The position numbers and the translations under genes are program-made. A stretch of 64,000 nt of DNA, taken from positions 930,001 through 994,000 of the forward strand of contig NZ_UUON01000001.1 in assembly GCF_900590885.1 (NCBI RefSeq), read 5' to 3'. The notes under the pieces were generated by a model. The model did not search any database. It was not told where the DNA came from and saw only the letters and a list, made by a program, of their open reading frames with translations. This DNA is from Pseudomonas viridiflava (GTDB lineage: Bacteria > Pseudomonadota > Gammaproteobacteria > Pseudomonadales > Pseudomonadaceae). Positions 53,629-62,483 of the stretch are shown here, in pieces. Position 1 is the stretch's first letter. The number at the start of each line of letters is the position of its first letter.

Positions 53629-54972
53629 CTACAAAATCCGGTACAAAAGCCGCTCAATCCGCACCCGGCTGACCCGCCGCAGGAACTTGCCCACCGCTTC
53701 CGGGTAATCCGGCAGCGTTTGCAGATCCTGATAACGCTCGATGCGCGTGGTGTGCTCGAAGATCTTCGCCAGCTCGGTGCGCCGTGGCGCCAGCCATTGG
53801 CCCTGCGGGTCATCGATGAGCAAGGCGTTTTCCAGGTCGAGGCGAAATGCCCTTGGGTTGAGGTTGTTGCCGGTCAGCAAGGTGTAACGCTGGTCGACCC
53901 ACATGCCTTTGAGGTGGTAGGTGTTGTCGCCGTCGCGCCACAGGTGCAGGTTCAACTGGCCGCTATCGATCACCGGCTGGTGGCGCTTGGCGAAGCGACG
54001 CAGGCTGATTTCATACAGGTAAGGCAGCGCCGAGATCACCTTGAACGGCTCGCTGGGCGGTATATAGAAATCGTTGGCGGTCTTGTCGCCGACGACAATG
54101 TCCACCTTCACCCCGCGCGCCAGGGCCCGATTGATTTCACGGGTCACCGGCAATGGCAGGTTGAAGTACGGCGTGCAGATGGTCAGTTGCTGCTGGGCGC
54201 TGGCAATCAACTCGAGGATCACTCGGTTCAGCGGGTTGTTCTTGCCCACACCCAGCAACGGGCTGATGGACAAGTGCCCATTGGGCAGCAAGCCGGTGGT
54301 GGTGTCGTAGCTGGCGTGCTTGAGGCGGCTGCGCAGGTCGCCTATGTCGTTGCGCAGGCTGCGGGTGGTCGGCGGGTTGGGCAGGTCCAGGCGATGCACC
54401 GCCTTGGAGGCGACCAAGCCATGTTCCACCAGGTGTTGCATGGAGTCGGCCAGGGGCTTGCTGTGGACCAGGTGATAACGGTCAAAGCGGTACTTGTCGA
54501 GCTTGTGCAAGTACACATTGTTCAAGCTTGCGCCGCTGTACAACACGCTGTCGTCGATCACGAAGCCCTTGAGGTGCAACACGCCGAACAGCTCGCGGGT
54601 TTGCACCGGCACGCCGTACACCGGCACTTCACTGCGGTGGCGCGCGGTCATGGCCTGGTACCAGGCGCTGTTGCCCGGCTGCTTGCCAGCACCGATCAGC
54701 CCACGTTGGGCGCGTAGCCAGTCAACCACCACCACGATGTCCAATTCCGGTCGCGCAGCCTTGGCGGCGTGCAGGGCGTCGTAGATCTCCTGCCCGGCTT
54801 CGTCATGCTGCAAGTACAGCGCCACGATGTAGATGCGCCGGGTGGCCTGGGGGATTTTTTCCAGCAGGCAACGGCGATAGGCATCGGCGCTGGGCAGCAC
54901 CTCGATGGCCTCGGGAGTCAGGGGGAAACCGCGCAGTTTGGGCAACAGGGAGCGTTTGAAGAACGACGGCAT
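53629..54972 (-). CDS. pssA: PssA, CDP-diacylglycerol-serine O-phosphatidyltransferase (PLD type)
   Basis: 447 residues, close to the E. coli PssA length. There are two HKD active sites: His133/Lys135/Asp140 in HLKGFVIDDSVLYSGASLN and His353/Lys355/Asp360 in HLKGMWVDQRYTLLTGNNLN. The segment after the first, YLHKLDKYRFDRYHLV, is PssA-specific and separates it from cardiolipin synthases. It makes phosphatidylserine, the precursor of phosphatidylethanolamine, at the membrane surface. ATG 54972 gives the family N-terminus; the long upstream extension is a shadow of the tetR gene region. Confidence 0.92.
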   Translation of the reverse strand: MPSFFKRSLLPKLRGFPLTPEAIEVLPSADAYRRCLLEKIPQATRRIYIVALYLQHDEAGQEIYDALHAAKAARPELDIVVVVDWLRAQRGLIGAGKQPGNSAWYQAMTARHRSEVPVYGVPVQTRELFGVLHLKGFVIDDSVLYSGASLNNVYLHKLDKYRFDRYHLVHSKPLADSMQHLVEHGLVASKAVHRLDLPNPPTTRSLRNDIGDLRSRLKHASYDTTTGLLPNGHLSISPLLGVGKNNPLNRVILELIASAQQQLTICTPYFNLPLPVTREINRALARGVKVDIVVGDKTANDFYIPPSEPFKVISALPYLYEISLRRFAKRHQPVIDSGQLNLHLWRDGDNTYHLKGMWVDQRYTLLTGNNLNPRAFRLDLENALLIDDPQGQWLAPRRTELAKIFEHTTRIERYQDLQTLPDYPEAVGKFLRRVSRVRIERLLYRIL

Positions 54973-55060
54973 AGGGCTCGCAGTGGGTCGAATCCAGAGA
55001 GGCCCCGAGCTTACACCATGGGGGTGCTCAGGTCTTGGTGTGACCGGTTGAAAAATCTTG

Positions 55061-55090
55061 TTGACCAAGGAGAACGATCGTTCTACTGTC
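55061..55090 (+). promoter_or_regulatory. tetR promoter with palindromic operator in the spacer
   Basis: TTGACC (55061-55066), a 17-base spacer and TACTGT (55084-55089) form a fair sigma-70 promoter. The perfect 14-base palindrome AGAACGATCGTTCT (55071-55084) fills most of the spacer, a likely site for the TetR protein itself. Transcription would start at about 55096-55097, on or next to the gene's ATG. Confidence 0.65.
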
Positions 55091-55096
55091 GGCGAC

Positions 55097-55660
55097 ATGA
55101 ACGACATAACCAACACTGAAACCCGCGACATCATCCTCGACGTCACCGAAAAACTGATCTATCGCCATGGCATCGCCGCCACCGGCATGGACTTTCTGGT
55201 GAAGACCGCCGGGGTCTCGCGCAAAAGTATCTACCGCTACTTCGCCAACAAAGACGAGTTGGTGATTGCCGCCCTGCAGCGCCGCGACGAACGCTGGATG
55301 CAGTGGCTGCGTAATGAAGTTGAACCCCACGAAGGCAGCGGCGCGCGCCTGCTGGCGCTGTTCGACGCGCTCAAGGCGTGGTTTGGCTCGGCGGATTTTC
55401 GCGGCTGCGCCTTTATCAACACCAGCGGCGAAACCGGCAACCCGCAAGACCCGGTGCGCCTGTTGGCCAAGGCGCATAAACAGAAACTGTTCGAGTACGC
55501 CCTTGAACTGTGCAAAGCACATGGCACCCCCGACCCCGAACGGCAGGCCGCGCAACTGCTGATCCTGATCGATGGCGCCATTACCGTTGCCCTGGTAATG
55601 GGTGATTCAACGGCTGCCGATAATGCGCAATGCATGGCGCGAACGTTATTGGGACTTTAA
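55097..55660 (+). CDS. TetR-family transcriptional repressor
   Basis: 187 residues. The N-terminal helix-turn-helix (about 10-55) includes [20 protein letters not shown], then [18 protein letters not shown]. The C-terminal ligand domain contains [20 protein letters not shown] with a Cys at about 97, as in NemR/AcuR-like subgroups that sense electrophiles. That Cys role is inference. The ATG lies at the predicted transcription start, so the mRNA may be leaderless. It is followed by the DUF1348 gene in the same direction, a likely co-regulated partner. Confidence 0.88.
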   Translation: MNDITNTETRDIILDVTEKLIYRHGIAATGMDFLVKTAGVSRKSIYRYFANKDELVIAALQRRDERWMQWLRNEVEPHEGSGARLLALFDALKAWFGSADFRGCAFINTSGETGNPQDPVRLLAKAHKQKLFEYALELCKAHGTPDPERQAAQLLILIDGAITVALVMGDSTAADNAQCMARTLLGL

Positions 55661-55688
55661 GCAACCTCGTTCAAGCAGGAGTCAAGAT

Positions 55689-56168
55689 ATGCCAACGACC
55701 ACAGAAACACGCCCGCCCTTGCCGCCGTTCACCCGCGCGTCGGCCATCGAGAAAGTACGCTTGGCCGAAGACGGCTGGAACTCCCGCGACCCGCAGCGCG
55801 TGTCCCTCGCCTACACCCTGGACACAAAGTGGCGTAACCGCGCCGAGTTCGCCTATAACCGAGAAGAGGCCAAGGGGTTTCTCACGCGCAAATGGGCCAA
55901 AGAGCTGGATTACCGGCTTATCAAGGAATTGTGGGCGTTCACCGATAACCGTATCGCCGTGCGCTATGCCTATGAATGGCACGACGATTCGGGTAACTGG
56001 TTCCGCTCGTACGGAAACGAGAATTGGGAGTTCGATGAGAACGGCCTGATGGCCAATCGGTTTGCGTGCATCAATGACCTGCCGATCAAAGAGAGTGAGC
56101 GCAAATTCCACTGGCCGCTGGGCCGGCGCCCGGATGAGCATCCGGGGCTGTCCGAACTGGGTCTCTAA
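55689..56168 (+). CDS. DUF1348 (NTF2-like) protein
   Basis: 159 residues, one domain. [20 protein letters not shown], then [20 protein letters not shown] and [20 protein letters not shown] are strong DUF1348 signatures; the fold is the SnoaL/NTF2 cone. The function is unknown. It is regularly found behind TetR repressors of NemR type. GGAG is eight bases before the ATG, and 28 bases separate it from tetR. Soluble and cytoplasmic. Confidence 0.9.
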   Translation: MPTTTETRPPLPPFTRASAIEKVRLAEDGWNSRDPQRVSLAYTLDTKWRNRAEFAYNREEAKGFLTRKWAKELDYRLIKELWAFTDNRIAVRYAYEWHDDSGNWFRSYGNENWEFDENGLMANRFACINDLPIKESERKFHWPLGRRPDEHPGLSELGL

Positions 56169-56187
56169 GACCTGGTGCAGTAACCAA

Positions 56188-56278
56188 ATGTGGGAGGGGG
56201 CTTGCCCCCGATAGCGGTGGGTCAGCTGTTGATAGGCTGACTGATACACCGTCATCGGGGGCAAGCCCCCTCCCACAT
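56188..56278. repeat. REP doublet (REPIN)
   Basis: ATGTGGGAGGGGGCTTGCCC plus CCGAT (56188-56212) and its exact inverse (56254-56278) flank a 41-base spacer. The GTGGGAGGGGGCTTGCCCCC core is the common REP sequence of fluorescent pseudomonads, and each arm also folds on itself. These doublets are dispersed by RAYT transposases. None is encoded here. Confidence 0.9.
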
Positions 56279-56295
56279 CGGATTGTTGCTGTGGC

Positions 56296-57447
56296 TCAGT
56301 CCTGATTCAGGCCCACGCGATACAACACGCCATTATCTTCATCGGTCAGCACATACAGGAAGCCATCCGGCCCCTGCCGGACATCGCGGATCCGCGCTTT
56401 CAGCCCTTCCAGCAAGCGCTCCTCATGGACCACCTTATCGCCGTCGAACTGCAGGCGGATCAGCTCCTGGCTGGCCAGTGCGCCAATGAACACATTGTGC
56501 TGCCACGGCTTGAAGCGGTCGGCATCGTAGAAGGCCATGCCGCTGATGCCTGGTGATTTTTCCCATACATGGTGCGGCTGCACGGTGCCTTCGGCGGTCT
56601 TGCCCTTGGCTTCGGGAATCGGTGTCAGCGAATAATTGATGCCGTGGGTCGCCAGCGGCCAACCGTAGTTCTTGCCACGCTCGATGATGTTGATTTCATC
56701 GCCGCCACGGGGCCCGTGTTCGTTTTCCCAGATCGTGCCGCTCCATGGGTTCAGCGCCAGCCCTTGAGGATTGCGTTGGCCGTAGGACCAGATTTCCGGG
56801 CGCACGCCCTCTTGGCCGACAAAGGGGTTGTCATCGGGTATGCGGCCGTCCGGGTAGATGCGTACAACTTTGCCTTGCAGCTTGTCGAGGTCCTGGGCGG
56901 TCGGGCGGTCGTTGTTTTCCCCCAGAGTCACGAACAGGTAGCCGTCACGGTCGAAGGCCAGGCGCGAGCCGAAATGGTTGCCGGTGGAGAGCTTCGGCTC
57001 CTGGCGCAGGATCACCTTGAAATCGCTCAGGCCGCTCAGGTCGGCGGCCAGGCGCCCGCGCCCCACCGCCGTACCGGCCTTGCCATCCTTGCCGCCGCCT
57101 TCGGCGTAGGTCAGGTAGACCATGCGGTCTTGCTTGAAGTCGGGTGACAGCACCACGTCAAGCAAACCACCCTGACCCTTGGCCCACACTTCAGGCACGC
57201 CGGTCAGCGGCGCAGACAGCTTGCCGTCCTTGCTGACAACGCGCAGGTGGCCAGGCCGCTCAGTCACCAGGAAGCCCTGCTGGTCCGGCAAAAACGCCAC
57301 GGCCCACGGGTGGTCGAGGCCTTGGGCGACAGGCGTGACGGTAATGCTGCCTTGCTCACTGGGGAACTGCTGGGCATCGGCGGCATGCACGGCTGCCAAT
57401 GGCAGGGTTGCGCACAGCGCGGCGAGTAGGGTTTTACGTATCAACAT
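56296..57447 (-). CDS. PQQ-dependent soluble sugar dehydrogenase (YliI/Asd type)
   Basis: 383 residues. The signal peptide is about 1-22 (LPLAAVHA), followed by a six-bladed beta propeller: GLDHPWAVAFLPDQQGFLVT, LSTGNHFGSRLAFDRDGYLF, EHGPRGGDEINII with Arg/His near the PQQ site, and IRDVRQGPDGFLYVLTDEDN at the end. The family oxidises aldose sugars in the periplasm with PQQ and calcium. The physiological substrate in Pseudomonas is uncertain. It is followed downstream, after 17 bases, by the REPIN. Confidence 0.9.
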   Translation of the reverse strand: MLIRKTLLAALCATLPLAAVHAADAQQFPSEQGSITVTPVAQGLDHPWAVAFLPDQQGFLVTERPGHLRVVSKDGKLSAPLTGVPEVWAKGQGGLLDVVLSPDFKQDRMVYLTYAEGGGKDGKAGTAVGRGRLAADLSGLSDFKVILRQEPKLSTGNHFGSRLAFDRDGYLFVTLGENNDRPTAQDLDKLQGKVVRIYPDGRIPDDNPFVGQEGVRPEIWSYGQRNPQGLALNPWSGTIWENEHGPRGGDEINIIERGKNYGWPLATHGINYSLTPIPEAKGKTAEGTVQPHHVWEKSPGISGMAFYDADRFKPWQHNVFIGALASQELIRLQFDGDKVVHEERLLEGLKARIRDVRQGPDGFLYVLTDEDNGVLYRVGLNQD

Positions 57448-57459
57448 AGGGCGAAGTCC

Positions 57460-57774
57460 TTACCGGCGATTGCCGTTGGCATCATAGGTGGGGGCTTTGG
57501 TTTCGGTGGCAGGACGGCTCGGCGCGGCATCGCGCTGAGGGTAGCGATTGCCGATGCCACCGTTTTCCAAGGTGGGTGGGCGCTGGGTCGGCCCGGTCTG
57601 GATACCACGGGTCGCCGGCGCAGCGGGCTGGGTGCCCTGCATGCTGTTGGGGTTGGCCCGGTGAATCGGGCTGTTGTTGGAATCGCTTCTGCCCGGCAGG
57701 CTTTGCGCGTAGGCAAACGGGGTGAGTGCCAGGCCTAACGCCAGCACTGCAAGATGACGCACACAACGGTTCAT
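57460..57774 (-). CDS. small secreted protein of unknown function
   Basis: 104 residues. A signal peptide (1-23, LALGLALTPFAYAQ) is followed by a low-complexity Pro/Asn/Thr/Arg-rich mature part with no hydrophobic core (SPIHRANPNSMQGTQPAAP), probably disordered. There are no cysteines in the mature part. It lies 12 bases before the sugar dehydrogenase and may be co-transcribed with it. I do not recognise a family. Confidence 0.7.
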   Translation of the reverse strand: MNRCVRHLAVLALGLALTPFAYAQSLPGRSDSNNSPIHRANPNSMQGTQPAAPATRGIQTGPTQRPPTLENGGIGNRYPQRDAAPSRPATETKAPTYDANGNRR

Positions 57775-57958
57775 GACAAAGCCTCTCGGAAGCCAGGAGT
57801 ACGAGCGTTCGATAACACGCTACGCCTTGGGTTCGGCTTTCGACACTAAATAGTTTCTCATCAGGTGTAACACGATCTGTCCGCACATCCAGCGAGCGAA
57901 ACTTTTCGTACGGGCTTCAAGTCACCAGAAGACAGTCTCCCCTAAAGGAATCGTACGT

Positions 57959-58798
57959 ATGCCACGGGCAATCTGGAAAGGCGCCATCAGTTTCGGCTTG
58001 GTTCATATCCCGGTATCGCTGGTGTCGGCCACCGCCGCCCAAGGCGTGGATTTTGACTGGCTGGACAAACGCAGCATGGACCCGGTGGGCTACAAACGGA
58101 TCAACAAGACCACCGGCAAGGAAGTCACCAAGGAGAATATCGTCAAGGGCGTGGCCTTCGAAAAAGGCCGCTATGTGGTGCTCAGCGAAGACGAAATCCG
58201 CTCGGCCCACCCCAAGTCGACCCAGACCATCGAAATCATCGCGTTTGTGGCCAGCGACCAGATCCCCCTGCAGAACATCGACACGCCCTACTTCCTCGCA
58301 CCGGATAAACGCGGCGGCAAGGTCTACGCCCTGCTGCGCGAAACCCTCAAAAAAACCCGCAAGGTCGCCCTGGCCAATGTGGTGCTGCACACCAAGCAGC
58401 ACCTGGCCGCACTGATGCCTTTGGAATCGGCGCTGGTGCTGGTGATGCTGCGCTGGCCTGCCGAGGTGCGCAGCCTGGACGAGCTGGAGCTGGGCAGCGA
58501 CGTCACCAAACCCAGCCTGGCCAAGGGCGAGCTGGACATGGCCAAACGCCTGGTCGAAGACATGAGCGCCGACTGGCAACCCGAGGACTATCGCGACAGC
58601 TTCCAGGAAAAAATCATGGCGCTGGTGGCGAAGAAGGCCAAGGCCGGCAAGATCGAGGACGTGGAATCCCAGGACGGCGGCGAGGAGCGCAAGTCTGCCG
58701 ACGTGATCGACCTGACCGAGCTGCTCAAACGCAGCCTGGCGGGCAAACCGCCAGCGAAAAAACCTGCCAGCAAAAAGACCAGTAAAAAGGCCTCCTGA
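57959..58798 (+). CDS. ku: Ku, DNA end-binding protein of NHEJ
   Basis: 279 residues. The start MPRAIWKGAISFGLVHIPVS is the bacterial Ku signature, and the beta-barrel Ku core follows. A Lys-rich tail ends the protein (about 255-279, KPPAKKPASKKTSKKAS), as seen in many bacterial Ku proteins, where it helps DNA binding. It forms a ring on broken ends and recruits LigD. AAGGAA is before the ATG. ligD follows after 24 bases, so the pair is one operon. Confidence 0.95.
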   Translation: MPRAIWKGAISFGLVHIPVSLVSATAAQGVDFDWLDKRSMDPVGYKRINKTTGKEVTKENIVKGVAFEKGRYVVLSEDEIRSAHPKSTQTIEIIAFVASDQIPLQNIDTPYFLAPDKRGGKVYALLRETLKKTRKVALANVVLHTKQHLAALMPLESALVLVMLRWPAEVRSLDELELGSDVTKPSLAKGELDMAKRLVEDMSADWQPEDYRDSFQEKIMALVAKKAKAGKIEDVESQDGGEERKSADVIDLTELLKRSLAGKPPAKKPASKKTSKKAS

Positions 58799-58822
58799 GC
58801 CAGCCCTTCGCAGGACAACGAC

Positions 58823-61303
58823 ATGACCAAGCCCCTGAGCGAATACAACCGTAAACGCGATTTCCAGATCACCGCCGAGCCGGCCGGCAGTGCTGCCACC
58901 GGCAAGCGCAAGGCGTCGGCGCTGAGCTTTGTGATCCAGAAGCACGACGCGCGCAACCTGCACTATGACTTTCGCCTGGAGCTCGACGGCGTACTGCTCA
59001 GTTGGGCAGTGCCCAAGGGCCCCAGCCTGGACCCGAGCCAGAAACGCCTGGCCGTGCACGTTGAGGATCACCCGCTGAGCTACGGTAGCTTTGAAGGCAG
59101 CATCCCGGCCGGTCAATACGGCGCCGGGGATGTGATTGTGTGGGATCGCGGCGTGTGGCAACCCCATGATGACCCGCGCAAGGCCTACGCCGCCGGCAAA
59201 CTCAAGTTCACCCTGCTCGGCGAAAAACTCTCCGGTGACTGGGCCCTGGTGCGCACGCACCTCAAGGGCAGTGGCGACAAACAGCAGTGGCTGCTGATCA
59301 AGGAAAAAGACCCACAGGCACGCCCCGCCGCCGACTACGACATCGTCAAGGCGCAGCCCGACAGCGTGCTCAGTGAGGCCTCGATCGGCGCGCCAAAGCC
59401 TAAGGCCAAAGCAAAAGCCAAGCCGAAGAAGGTCAACACCACGCTTCCGGAACAACTCGCACCGCAGTTGGCAACCCTGGTGGACCGTGCGCCCGAGGGC
59501 AACTGGCAGTACGAAATCAAGTTCGACGGCTACCGCATGCTGGCGCGCATCCGTGACGGCGAGGTGCGCTTGTTTACCCGCAACGGCCACGACTGGACCG
59601 AGCGTCTGCCGCGCCAGGCCAAGGCGCTGCAGGCTCTCAAGCTCAAAGACAGTTGGCTCGACGGCGAGGTGGTCAGCCTCAATGGCGACGGGTTACCGGA
59701 CTTCCAGGCGCTGCAGAATGCCTTTGATATCGGCCGCAGCCTGGACATCGTCTACTACCTGTTCGACGCGCCCTACCTGGACGGCAATGACCAGCGCCAG
59801 GCGCCGGTGGAGCAACGCCGCGCTGTGCTCAAGACCGCCCTCTCCGGCAGCCGCAGCAAGCTGCTGCGTTTCTCCGAAGCCTTTACCGCCAACCAGCGCG
59901 ATATTTTTGAAAGCGCCTGCGACCTGGCGCTGGAGGGCGTGATTGGCAAGCGGCTCGGCAGCCCCTATGTATCGAGCCGCAACACCGATTGGGTCAAACT
60001 CAAATGCCGCTTGCGCCAGGAGTTCGTGATCATCGGCTACACCCGGCCCAAAGGCTCGCGCAGCGGTTTTGGCGCCCTGCTGCTGGCGGTCAATGACGAC
60101 ACCGGCCTGGTGTATGCCGGCCGCGTGGGCACCGGGTTTGACCAGGCCGCGCTGAAACATATCTATGCCCAGCTCACGCCTCTGGAACGCAAGGTCTCGC
60201 CCCTGGTTAAACCGCTCACCAGCGCCCAGGCGCGTGGCGTGCATTGGGTGGAACCGCAACTGGTGGGCGAAGTGCAGTTTGCCGAGTGGACCCGTGAGGG
60301 CGTGGTGCGCCAGGCAGCGTTCGTCGGCTTGCGTACCGACAAGCCCGCCGCCCAGATCATCCACGAGCAGCCGCGCGCAGCCAAATCCCTGAAGGCGCCA
60401 AAAACCGCGAAAACCAGCGGGGTAAACATCACTCACCCCGAACGGGTCATTGACCGCCAAAGCGGCACGCAGAAACAGCAACTGGCGCAGTTCTACGCCA
60501 GCATCAGCGAGTGGCTCCTGCCGTTCCTGCGCCATCGCCCGGTGTCATTGCTCAGAGCGCCGGAAGGCGTCGAGGGCGAACAGTTTTTCCAGAAACACTC
60601 GGAACACCTGGCGATTCCCAACATCAAGCACCTGGACCCGGCGCTGGACCCCGCCCATGCGCGCCTGATGGAAATCGACAACGCCCGCGCCCTGCTCGGT
60701 GCGGTGCAAATGGGCACGATTGAATTGCATACCTGGGGCGCCACCGCGGACAAAATCGAAACGCCGGACCTGTTTGTGCTGGACCTTGACCCGGACCCGG
60801 CGCTGCCGTGGAAAAGCATGCTGGAGGCGGCGCAGTTGACCCTCTCGGTGCTGGATGAATTGGGCCTCGAGACCTTCGTCAAGACCAGCGGCGGCAAAGG
60901 CCTGCACCTGATCGTACCGCTGGCGCGGCGCGACGGCTGGGACACGGTGAAAGCCTTTGCCAAAGCCATCGCGCAATTCATGACCGCACAACTGCCCGAG
61001 CGCTTTACCGCCACCTCCGGGCCGAAAAACCGCGTGGGCAAGATCTTTATCGACTACCTGCGCAATGCGCGTGGGGCCAGCACCGTGTCCGCCTATTCGG
61101 TGCGCGCACGCCCGGGTTTGCCAGTGTCGGTACCGGTCAGTCGCAAGGAGTTGGAAGGGTTACGCGGCGCCCAACAGTGGACAGTCGCCAACCTGCACCA
61201 GCGCCTGGAAAGCTTGAACGCTGATCCGTGGGCCGGCTATGCCAATCGGCAGAGGATCACCCGCAAGATGTGGGACAGGCTGGGCGCGACGCCGCCTGAG
61301 TGA
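58823..61303 (+). CDS. ligD: LigD, multifunctional NHEJ ligase (PE-ligase-polymerase)
   Basis: 826 residues in Pseudomonas order. The 3'-phosphoesterase domain (about 30-165) has HDARNLHYDFRLE and EDHPLSYGSFEGSIPAGQYG with metal His residues. A Lys/Ala-rich linker is at about 190-203. The ATP ligase domain (about 215-510) has the adenylated Lys233 in EIKFDGYRML. The polymerase/primase domain (about 530-810) has the LDLDPDP metal motif and SGGKGLHLIVPL. It processes, fills and seals broken ends with Ku. All active-site motifs are intact. Confidence 0.95.
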   Translation: MTKPLSEYNRKRDFQITAEPAGSAATGKRKASALSFVIQKHDARNLHYDFRLELDGVLLSWAVPKGPSLDPSQKRLAVHVEDHPLSYGSFEGSIPAGQYGAGDVIVWDRGVWQPHDDPRKAYAAGKLKFTLLGEKLSGDWALVRTHLKGSGDKQQWLLIKEKDPQARPAADYDIVKAQPDSVLSEASIGAPKPKAKAKAKPKKVNTTLPEQLAPQLATLVDRAPEGNWQYEIKFDGYRMLARIRDGEVRLFTRNGHDWTERLPRQAKALQALKLKDSWLDGEVVSLNGDGLPDFQALQNAFDIGRSLDIVYYLFDAPYLDGNDQRQAPVEQRRAVLKTALSGSRSKLLRFSEAFTANQRDIFESACDLALEGVIGKRLGSPYVSSRNTDWVKLKCRLRQEFVIIGYTRPKGSRSGFGALLLAVNDDTGLVYAGRVGTGFDQAALKHIYAQLTPLERKVSPLVKPLTSAQARGVHWVEPQLVGEVQFAEWTREGVVRQAAFVGLRTDKPAAQIIHEQPRAAKSLKAPKTAKTSGVNITHPERVIDRQSGTQKQQLAQFYASISEWLLPFLRHRPVSLLRAPEGVEGEQFFQKHSEHLAIPNIKHLDPALDPAHARLMEIDNARALLGAVQMGTIELHTWGATADKIETPDLFVLDLDPDPALPWKSMLEAAQLTLSVLDELGLETFVKTSGGKGLHLIVPLARRDGWDTVKAFAKAIAQFMTAQLPERFTATSGPKNRVGKIFIDYLRNARGASTVSAYSVRARPGLPVSVPVSRKELEGLRGAQQWTVANLHQRLESLNADPWAGYANRQRITRKMWDRLGATPPE

Positions 61304-61318
61304 GCCGCGCCTCAGGCT

Positions 61319-62218
61319 TCAGATAATAATGAAGATAACTGCCAGGGCGGCGAAGATCGCCCATTTTTCCAGGTAGTAACGTGCGCGGTTGCGCTTTTTC
61401 AGCTCTTTGCCACGCAAGCGGATCTTGTACAGGCGGGTAAAGGCTCGGTTCAGGCCACCGGTCTTGTCCCCGGCATCGTTGGGCGAGCCCGCGGCGGCCA
61501 TCACGTTGCGGCTGAACCAGCGATTGAACGCCGCGGCCCAGCGGTATTTCATCGGCCGCTCGATATCGCAGAACAGGATGATGCGGTTCTGCTGTGTAGT
61601 GTTTTCGGCGTAGTGAATGTAGGTTTCGTCGAACATCACCGGCTCGCCATCGCGCCAGTAATAGCTCTCGCCGTCGACATTGATGTAGCAGCCCGGATCG
61701 TTCGGCGTGTCCAGGCCCAGGTGATAACGATAGGAGCCTGCATACGGGTCGCGGTGGCGCACCAGCTTCGAGCCCGGCGGCAGCTCGGCGAACATGGCGG
61801 CCTTGATCGAACCGATGCTCTGCACCAGCTCGGTGGTGCGCGGGCACAGCTTCATCGCCGAAGGGTGACTGTCGCCATACCATTTGAGGTAAAAGCGCTT
61901 CCAGCCGGATTTGAAGAACGAGTTGAAACCCACGTCGTTGTATTGGTCCGAGCGCTTGATTTCACCGGCGCGCATCAAGTTCTGGCCTTCCTCGCGAATC
62001 TCCTCCCAGTGTTCCTGCAAGGGGCTCAGGTCGGGGAAATCGCTGGGCGACAGATACGGTCGGCCAGGCAGCTTGGAGAACAGATAAAGGAAGCAGTTGA
62101 TCGGCGCCAGGAAGGTCGAATGATCACTGAGTTGGCGCCCCAGCTTATGCCGCACCCGGCCGCGCAGATGTACATACGCGATGGAGGCAACGTAGAGAAC
62201 AACAATGATGAGTTTCAA
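61319..62218 (-). CDS. lpxO: LpxO, lipid A 2-hydroxylase (Asp/Asn beta-hydroxylase fold)
   Basis: 299 residues. There are membrane segments at each end (about 1-16 and 285-299, WAIFAALAVIFIII). The Fe(II)/2-oxoglutarate core has His155-x-Asp157 (RHRDPYAGSYRYHLGL), His202 (DETYIHYAEN) and Arg212. LpxO adds the 2-OH group to the lipid A acyl chain on the cytoplasmic side. It is convergent with ligD, with a 15-base gap. An AT-rich leader contains a weak PhoP-like direct repeat at 62376-62392 (GTTAA/GGTTA spacing of 11). That control is only a guess. Confidence 0.9.
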   Translation of the reverse strand: MKLIIVVLYVASIAYVHLRGRVRHKLGRQLSDHSTFLAPINCFLYLFSKLPGRPYLSPSDFPDLSPLQEHWEEIREEGQNLMRAGEIKRSDQYNDVGFNSFFKSGWKRFYLKWYGDSHPSAMKLCPRTTELVQSIGSIKAAMFAELPPGSKLVRHRDPYAGSYRYHLGLDTPNDPGCYINVDGESYYWRDGEPVMFDETYIHYAENTTQQNRIILFCDIERPMKYRWAAAFNRWFSRNVMAAAGSPNDAGDKTGGLNRAFTRLYKIRLRGKELKKRNRARYYLEKWAIFAALAVIFIII

Positions 62219-62435
62219 GGGATTTCGTCACACGTCAGAAGAGAACAGGCTGCTCCTGCGCGCCCACAACGGCCGAGGATGGATAGCAGCACCTGAAATC
62301 ACAATTCACACAATCGGTACGAGCGGCGGCTTGACTACCGGCTCATTGCCATTGGCAGTTATTTAGCCACAGTTTGTAACCAAAAGTTAACTAAGAATTG
62401 TGAAAAGCTGTCTTCTCGATAGGCCGGGTTAATAG

Positions 62436-62470
62436 CCTCGGCGGGCTGTCCTTGCAACAGGCCCGCGAGG
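62436..62470 (-). terminator. GC-rich hairpin after the wzz-type gene (weak terminator candidate)
   Basis: On the minus strand, CCTCGCGGGC and GCCCGCCGAGG form a ten-pair stem with one bulge and a 14-base loop, 14 bases past the stop. No T run follows, so termination is doubtful. The rest of the 62219-62483 gap is AT-rich and should carry the lpxO promoter. Confidence 0.35.
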
Positions 62471-62483
62471 TGTCTGCGTGGCC

